NCBI GenBank assembly: GCA_048213135.1
Contig: PS015109.1
Span: 71,413 to 135,412 of the forward strand
Source of the DNA: Reclinomonas americana ATCC 50394
Lineage: Eukaryota > Jakobida > Jakobea > Jakobida
Direction of reading: 5' to 3'
Length of the DNA: 64,000 nucleotides
Shown here: piece by piece, positions 58,537-64,000 of the stretch
Numbering within the stretch: the stretch's first letter is position 1
Layout: each line of letters starts with the position of its first letter
Notes under the pieces: generated by a model
Database searches by the model: none
What the model was told of the DNA's origin: nothing
The model's input: only the letters and a program-made list of their open reading frames with translations
Translations under genes and position numbers: made by a program

Positions 58537-59251
58537 ATGCAACACACAAATGCCACGTTGATTCGCTCACTTATTCACTCAGTCACTCACACACACACAC
58601 ACTCACACACACAAGCACTCAGTCACTCACTCACATGCACACACTTTCTCACTCTCGCATTTACATGTGCACAATCAATCACTGATTTCCTCCCCCTTGT
58701 CTCACTCCTTCTCTTCTTCTCCATCTCTCACTCACTCTCTGGCTCACTCTCCCTCCCCCTTGTCTCCTTTCCCTCTCTTCTTCTCCCTCTCTCACTCACT
58801 CACTCACCCTGCCCCCGCTCATTGCCTTTTCCTTTCTCTTTCCCTCCCTTCTCTCACTCACTCACTCCCACAGCACACCGCCGGCATCACCCTCAAGCGA
58901 CACCTCGTCCACCCCCGTCGCCACCCACTCCACGCCCTTCCTGCTCATTCACCAGTCGACCTCCTCTCCCACCACCGCCAGCGAAGAGCACGGACTTCTC
59001 CTCGGCCAACCCGTTCTCCGTCGTCGCAGTCGCAGTGCCAGTCGCCGGGGTGCACTTGAGGACCTCTCTCCAGCAGTCGCCGTCACTGTTGTAGCGCCCT
59101 TTGCACTTGTTATTGACAGTGCAAGAGAGGAAGGAGAAGAGGAGGAAGAGGCTGAAGAGGAGGAGGAGGAGAACAGCAGCGCCAACAGCGAGCTGGATCG
59201 ACGACAACTCATCGCCAGTGATCTCTACTCGTCGGTCGGAGCAGCAGAGTG
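58537..59251 (+). CDS. Acidic Ser/Glu-rich protein fragment, 5' part only
   Basis: Proposed exons are 58537-58556 (a 20-nt first exon, ATG to GCCAC) and 58874-59251; phases agree (2 to 2). The second exon follows CCCACAG after a long pyrimidine tract and ends at a GTTGCGT donor (59252) in phase 2. The product starts MQHTNATTPPASPSSD, then has FLLIHQSTSSPTTASEEHG, a basic patch (VLRRRSRSASRRGALEDL), a hydrophobic stretch (AVAVTVVAPFALVID) and a poly-Glu segment. No family recognised. The rest must lie in the CT-rich intron and gap to the right (59546-59967), where it converges with the minus-strand gene. The micro-exon is the weakest part of the model. Confidence 0.5.
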
Positions 59252-59257
59252 GTTGCG

Positions 59258-59545
59258 TGATTCTCTCCTCCTTCTGCGTCTCCTCCTTCTCCTTGCTCTT
59301 GTGCTTCTTCTTCTTTTCGTTCTTGTTCTTCTCCTTCTTGTTGTTGTTCTTCTTCTTCTTTGTCTTCTTCTTCTTCTCCTCCTCCTTCTTCCTCTTCCTC
59401 TTCTTCTTCTTCTTCCTTCTCCTTTCTTCTCCTTCTTGCTGTCTTTTCATTTCCTTTTCCTCATCCTTCTTTCCTTCTCCTCTTCTCTTCTTTCTCCTCC
59501 TCCTCCTCTTTCTCCACCACCTCCTCCTCCTCCTCCTCCTCCTCC
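59258..59545 (+). repeat. (CTT)n/(CTC)n low-complexity tract running into a 422-N gap
   Basis: An almost pure pyrimidine strand of CTT and CTC triplets. Read on the minus strand it makes a long Lys/Glu ORF, which is an artefact of the triplet repeat. It is interpreted as an intron of the plus-strand gene starting at 58537. Confidence 0.8.
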
Positions 59546-59967
59546 NNNNNNNNNNNNNNNNNNNNNNNNNNNNNNNNNNNNNNNNNNNNNNNNNNNNNNN
59601 NNNNNNNNNNNNNNNNNNNNNNNNNNNNNNNNNNNNNNNNNNNNNNNNNNNNNNNNNNNNNNNNNNNNNNNNNNNNNNNNNNNNNNNNNNNNNNNNNNNN
59701 NNNNNNNNNNNNNNNNNNNNNNNNNNNNNNNNNNNNNNNNNNNNNNNNNNNNNNNNNNNNNNNNNNNNNNNNNNNNNNNNNNNNNNNNNNNNNNNNNNNN
59801 NNNNNNNNNNNNNNNNNNNNNNNNNNNNNNNNNNNNNNNNNNNNNNNNNNNNNNNNNNNNNNNNNNNNNNNNNNNNNNNNNNNNNNNNNNNNNNNNNNNN
59901 NNNNNNNNNNNNNNNNNNNNNNNNNNNNNNNNNNNNNNNNNNNNNNNNNNNNNNNNNNNNNNNNNNN

Positions 59968-61215
59968 ACCCTCGACGTACTTGTGCAGGTGATCCACCAC
60001 CGCGCTAAAGTCGGCAAATGAATCCGCGAACCGGCCATTCCGGTAGTCGAGCAGGCCTGTTGCACAGTGAGATATTACTCTCCTTACTCTCCGTTGCCTT
60101 TTCCCCAATGACGCACCCTTGACCGTCATCACCATGCAGTACTCGAGCAGGGTGCCGAACGGCTCGAGAATGAACTCATTGGCGTCGGTGATGTTGAGCG
60201 GAATCACCACCACGGTCTGTCCGCACTGCGCTGGGGGGTGGAAGGCACTGCTGTCGAGGATGGTGGCCGCCTCGGCGAGATCATTCAGCGCGAGGTGGCA
60301 CTCGGCGAGCAGGGCCACCGCACGCTGCGCGAGGCTCAGACCGGATGCATCGACAAACAACCAACCAAAACAGACAAACAAGAAATCACCTCCGAGTTCG
60401 CATGCTGCACCATGGTGGCCTCGAGCACATCCTTGGCCGCACGCACCGTCGACAGCGCTGCACGGCGGGCCTCCGANNNNNNNNNNNNNNNNNNNNNNNN
60501 NNNNNNNNNNNNNNNNNNNNNNNNNNNNNNNNNNNNNNNNNNNNNNNNNNNNNNNNNNNNNNNNNNNNNNNNNNNNNNNNNNNNNNNNNNNNNNNNNNNN
60601 NNNNNNNNNNNNNNNNNNNNNNNNNNNNNNNNNNNNNNNNNNNNNNNNNNNNNNNNNNNNNNNNNNNNNNNNNNNNNNNNNNNNNNNNNNNNNNNNNNNN
60701 NNNNNNNNNNNNNNNNNNNNNNNNNNNNNNNNNNNNNNNNNNNNNNNNNNNNNNNNNNNNNNNNNNNNNNNNNNNNNNNNNNNNNNNNNNNNNNNNNNNN
60801 NNNNNNNNNNNNNNNNNNNNNNNNNNNNNNNNNNNNNNNNNNNNNNNNNNNNNNNNNNNNNNNNNNNNNNNNNNNNNNNNNNNNNNNNNNNNNNNNNNNN
60901 NNNNNNNNNNNNNNNNNNNNNNNNNNNNNNNNNNNNNNNNNNNNNNNNNNNNNNNNNNNNNNNNNNNNNNNNNNNNNNNNNNNNNNNNNNNNNNNNNNNN
61001 NNNNNNNNNNNNNNNNNNNNNNNNNNNNNNNNNNNNNNNNNNNNNNNNNNNNNNNNNNNNNNNNNNNNNNNNNNNNNNNNNNNNNNNNNNNNNNNNNNNN
61101 NNNNNNNNNNNNNNNNNNNNNNNNNNNNNNNNNNNNNNNNNNNNNNNNNNNNNNNNNNNNNNNNNNNNNNNNNNNNNNNNGTCGCGGGGGGCTTGTCGTC
61201 GCGTGTCTTGCTCAT
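59968..61215 (-). CDS. Helical-repeat (TPR-like) protein fragment, both ends in gaps
   Basis: Three visible exon pieces on the minus strand: up to 60476 (ARRAALSTVRAAKDVLEATM, donor GTGATT), the next from CGTGCGGTGGCC (RAVALLAECHLALNDLAEAA, donor GTGCGT) and the last after GCAACAG (GLLDYRNGRFADSFADFSAV). Phases agree at both introns. The pairs of amphipathic helices with A..LL.E..L....A..I look like TPR or related solenoid repeats; function unknown. The 3' end lies in gap 59546-59967. The 704-N gap 60477-61180 hides the middle. A plausible start (MSKTRDDKPPA) at 61215 is only 24 bp from the plus-strand ATG of the TTC7-like gene, but its link to this fragment across the gap is unproven. Confidence 0.6.
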
Positions 61216-61239
61216 CGTGCATGTGTGTCACACAGATTC

Positions 61240-63542
61240 ATGGATCGGCTGACACCGCGTGTGTTGGAGCGTGTGCAACCATTTTTCGCCTGGCATCTCG
61301 AGCAGGCACTCCTATACACTCCCCTGGCTGCTCACCGCTCTGGGTACGCCCGGTACATTTTTGTGTGTTTTGCTGTCCACTTATTTTTCTTCTCAGCGAG
61401 TCCGCGATGACGGTCCTGCAATTGCATCGCGAGGGCCTCTCCTTCCCCTACAAGTTGCACAAACGTGCGCGGTGGCTGCAGCTCTTCAACTGCGCCGAGC
61501 ACTTGCTGTATCACATGACCGAGGAGATGTACACGGCCGAGGGCTTTGGGTCGCATGTCGGCAGCGTGGCGAACGCCATGTAAGTGACTCTCTGCGTCCT
61601 TGTGCGTCAAGTGCGAATTGCTCATCTGCCTCTGGCAGCACGATTGAGCGGCCTTCGAGCGCGCTCGAGGAGACCGTGGGTGTGTTGTTGCTTCTGGAAC
61701 GTGAACTCACCGGTTTTGAGGCGGAGATGGTGCATCACATTGTTGTTGAATTGCTTCATCTGCTTTCCCACTCTCACCTTGTGCGCTCCCGACGCAGGCC
61801 ATATCTCGTGAGTCTGTGTACTGCATGCTCACCGATGCACTGATTCGCACCGGTCAGCGAGTGCAGCTGCGACGAGTTGCGTGCACATTTCATAGACTTG
61901 CGCAGGCCATTGACATCTACTCACTGCAAAATCAGCTGCTGGAGGACTCGCTGAGTGTGTGCTTCTCCGAGTCTCGCCGCGTGCAATATCGCTACATCAT
62001 GTCACTGTTTGGCACGCACGAGTATCGGCACTGCCTGCGGGTACTCAAGGAGCATCGCAATCTCATCGATCGGTACGAGGCGCCAGGTGCCGCGCGCAAC
62101 AGCACCCTGTGCTCCCTCGACATGTTCAAGTGCAAGATCCTCGTCAACGTGTTCGGGCAGGTGAGCGGCCTCTATGCATGATTGCATGCAGCACTGCCTG
62201 TGCGTGTGTGCATCTCAACGTAGAGTGTGTCGCGCAGCATGCCACCGCGTGGGACGTTGTGAATCAAATGCAAACATTGCCGCCACCACCGCATCTGCAC
62301 GTGTTGTGCGCGTACGCCGAGGCGCTGTGCATGTGGCACTCGGCCAGTGCTCAAGGTTGGTGTATGCATGCTTGCAGGTTTTGTTTCTTTCCTTACTGTT
62401 CTGACGCGGCACTCCTGCGCCAGAGGGTTCGTTCCAGAAGCAAATCGCCTTCCGAGAGACTGCCGTGCGCGCGTTCCACAACATTTACGAATCGAGCCCG
62501 CTGTCGCACAACTATGGGCGTGCATTCGCGCTCACACTGGCCTCCTGCCGTCAAGTGCGCGAGGCCGCCGAGCAGTGCCAGCGGTGTCTGGAGATGGTCC
62601 CCGTGCCGGCGCAGACATGGATTTTGACGGGCATGGTGCTCACCGCAGCCAAGATGCCATCGGCAGCCCTCGAAGTGATCCACACCGCACTGGAGGATCA
62701 TCCGCTTGACTTGGGGTGCGTTTCAGTTTTATTAATGGATGTGCGCGCCAAGCTCACCATTGTGCAGACTTTACTTCCTGCGAGGATGCGTCGAATTCCA
62801 GCTCGAGCTTCATGAGCAGAGCTTGTCAACCTTTCGCGAGTTGCTGCAACTGGTCACCGATCGGTTCCAGCTCGCCGCCGTTGACTCTATTGACCGACAG
62901 TTGAGTGCTCGTTTGTGTGTGTGAGGGTGCATGCCCACTGCAATAATGTGACCTGATATGTTCGTGCGTTGCGTAGTCCGGTTCTCGAGCACTCCATGGA
63001 AGAGGAATGGGAGTGCCGTGATCGGACCACGGTGTGGACTTGCGGAAGTGGTGAGACTCGTTCCGCATGCGCGAGAGAATGTGGCAGAGCCATGCGCTCA
63101 TTCTTCCTTGTGTGCAGTTCTCGACACCTCGAGCCCGGCTGTGCGCGTCGGCATTGCAAAACTGCTGACGCAACTCAGCCAGTGGTTCCTGGCACTCGAT
63201 GAGCACGACGATGCGCGAGTGGCTGCCGCACGAGCCAACGCACTGAGTCCCAACTCGGCCGACTGTCGGTTCACTGTGCGTGTGTTCTTATTCTGAACTC
63301 TTGACTCCTCCTGACCCTGACCCGTGTTGTGCTGGCGAAAAATAGATCGGCCTTCTGCAACTGCATCAGGGATACCAAGAGGAGGCGCTGCAGGACTTTG
63401 AGCGTGCAACATCGCAGAGCGCGCCGCATTGCCAGGCTCACGTGGAGACCGGGCGCATCTTTGCACAATTCGGTCGCTTGCACTTGGCGCGACATCACCT
63501 CGTGCAAGCCATTCGCATCAACATGTTTTCCCACGAAGCATG
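61240..63542 (+). CDS. TTC7: TTC7-like TPR scaffold of the PI4-kinase complex (3' end missing)
   Basis: Ten exons with consistent phases: 61240-61343, 61397-61579, 61639-61729, 61798-62160, 62238-62355, 62424-62715, 62768-62899, 62977-63050, 63118-63275 and 63346-63542. The order of motifs follows TTC7/YPP1: an N-terminal Arg/Leu-rich region, LTDALIRTGQRVQLRR, then TPRs AFALTLASCRQVREAAEQC, TWILTGMVLTAAKMPSAALE, LYFLRGCVEFQLELHEQSL and the hallmark C-terminal EALQDFERATSQSAPHC, TGRIFAQFGRLHLARHHLVQ, ending SHEAW before a donor. TTC7 with EFR3 and FAM126 holds PI4KIII-alpha at the plasma membrane. The expected last exon (after SHEAW-LG) is not found; it may lie in the 20-N gap or beyond 64000. 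The start is uncertain: CACACAG just upstream could be an acceptor, with earlier exons in gap 60477-61180. Confidence 0.85.
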
Positions 63543-63552
63543 GTGCGGTGCT

Positions 63553-63610
<58 letters not shown>

Positions 63611-64000
63611 ACCTCTCTCTCTCTCTCTCACTCGTCCCCTCTCCACTCACGNNNNNNNNNNNNNNNNNNNNAGGGAAACAAGGAACGAGGAGGAGACAAA
63701 CCGGCCAGTCATGCGCCACGAGACACGCACAAGCAAGGACCCTCACGGGCAACACTCTCACCGCGTGCGTGCGCATCACCCCGCGACACGTAATGACTGG
63801 CAAACCCAACCCCGCCCTCCACATCCTCCCCCACCAAAACAACAACAACCGTCATCCCGTGACCTCGTGGCACCCACTTGATTGTCGTCCACCGTCACCG
63901 GCACACACCAACGGAGCAGGAAAAAAAACGAGAACAGAATCACCCCAAATCACACATTATGCCGAGTGGCCAATCTTGGAGGCATACTCCTCGTGACGTT
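63543..64000. other. (CA)n repeat, small gap, and unresolved right end
   Basis: (CA)n at about 63554-63609, (CT)n, then the gap 63652-63671. The remainder is A/C-rich. On the minus strand the last bases read RHEEYASKIGHSA followed by TAA at 63957-63959, possibly the C-terminus of a gene lying outside the window. This is only a weak hint. Confidence 0.35.

Noticed and set aside
58893-59545. Long minus-strand Lys/Glu/Arg-rich ORF
   Set aside because: It is the complement of a CTT/CTC triplet tract; the plus strand carries the better coding exon (58874-59251) and a splice donor.
1-64000. tRNA, rRNA, CRISPR arrays, integrase or transposase genes
   Set aside because: I looked for T-loop-like motifs, regular spacers and transposase signatures on both strands and saw none I could support.

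Overview
The window is nuclear DNA of an intron-rich, fairly GC-rich unicellular eukaryote (a protist). The evidence is GT-AG introns of mostly 54-92 bp, all three standard stop codons in use, CT-rich long introns, many microsatellites, and assembly gaps shown as runs of N. I cannot name the lineage. The gene mix is typical of free-living protists: polycystin-1-like and fibrocystin-L-like giant ectodomains, spherulin-4 repeats, CDK11, TOM7, TTC7, XEG113-type glycosyltransferases and a Crinkler/RHS-like P-loop protein. No bacterial-style operon, tRNA, rRNA or CRISPR array was seen.

Layout, left to right. 1-7451 (-): a secreted IPT/TIG + PA14 protein ending in spherulin-4 repeats, with its C-terminus outside the window. 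8821-11256 (-) and 11793-14001 (-): two neighbouring GT77-like Golgi glycosyltransferases, the first ending in polyglutamine, separated by microsatellites and a gap. 14371-16711 (-): an unrecognised 662-residue protein, divergent by only 84 bp from 16796-18441 (+), a possible degenerate dual-specificity-phosphatase fold. 18941-23715 (+): a complete CDK11/PITSLRE kinase, tail to tail with 23768-50872 (-). The latter is a roughly 7,000-residue receptor-like protein: NHL propellers, FN3-like repeats, EGF, divergent IPT-like repeats, REJ, GAIN/GPS, then five membrane segments. 51866-52309 (+): TOM7. 53832-55068 (-): F-box protein. 55411-58366 (+): P-loop NTPase of Crinkler/RHS type. 58537-59251 (+): start of an acidic unknown protein. 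59968-61215 (-): helical-repeat protein fragment. 61240-63542 (+): TTC7, the PI4-kinase scaffold.

The most unusual signal runs through the whole window. Reading frames and conserved domains repeatedly force a 5' splice site of GTTGCG, usually GTTGCGT, in ten genes and at no fewer than 19 introns. It matches the usual GTRAGT consensus only at GT. It looks like the GTGCGT donor also used here with one extra T, so a bulged U1 pairing register is a plausible explanation.

Exon coordinates below were derived by hand from frame and phase consistency. Where I could not resolve a junction, I say so.
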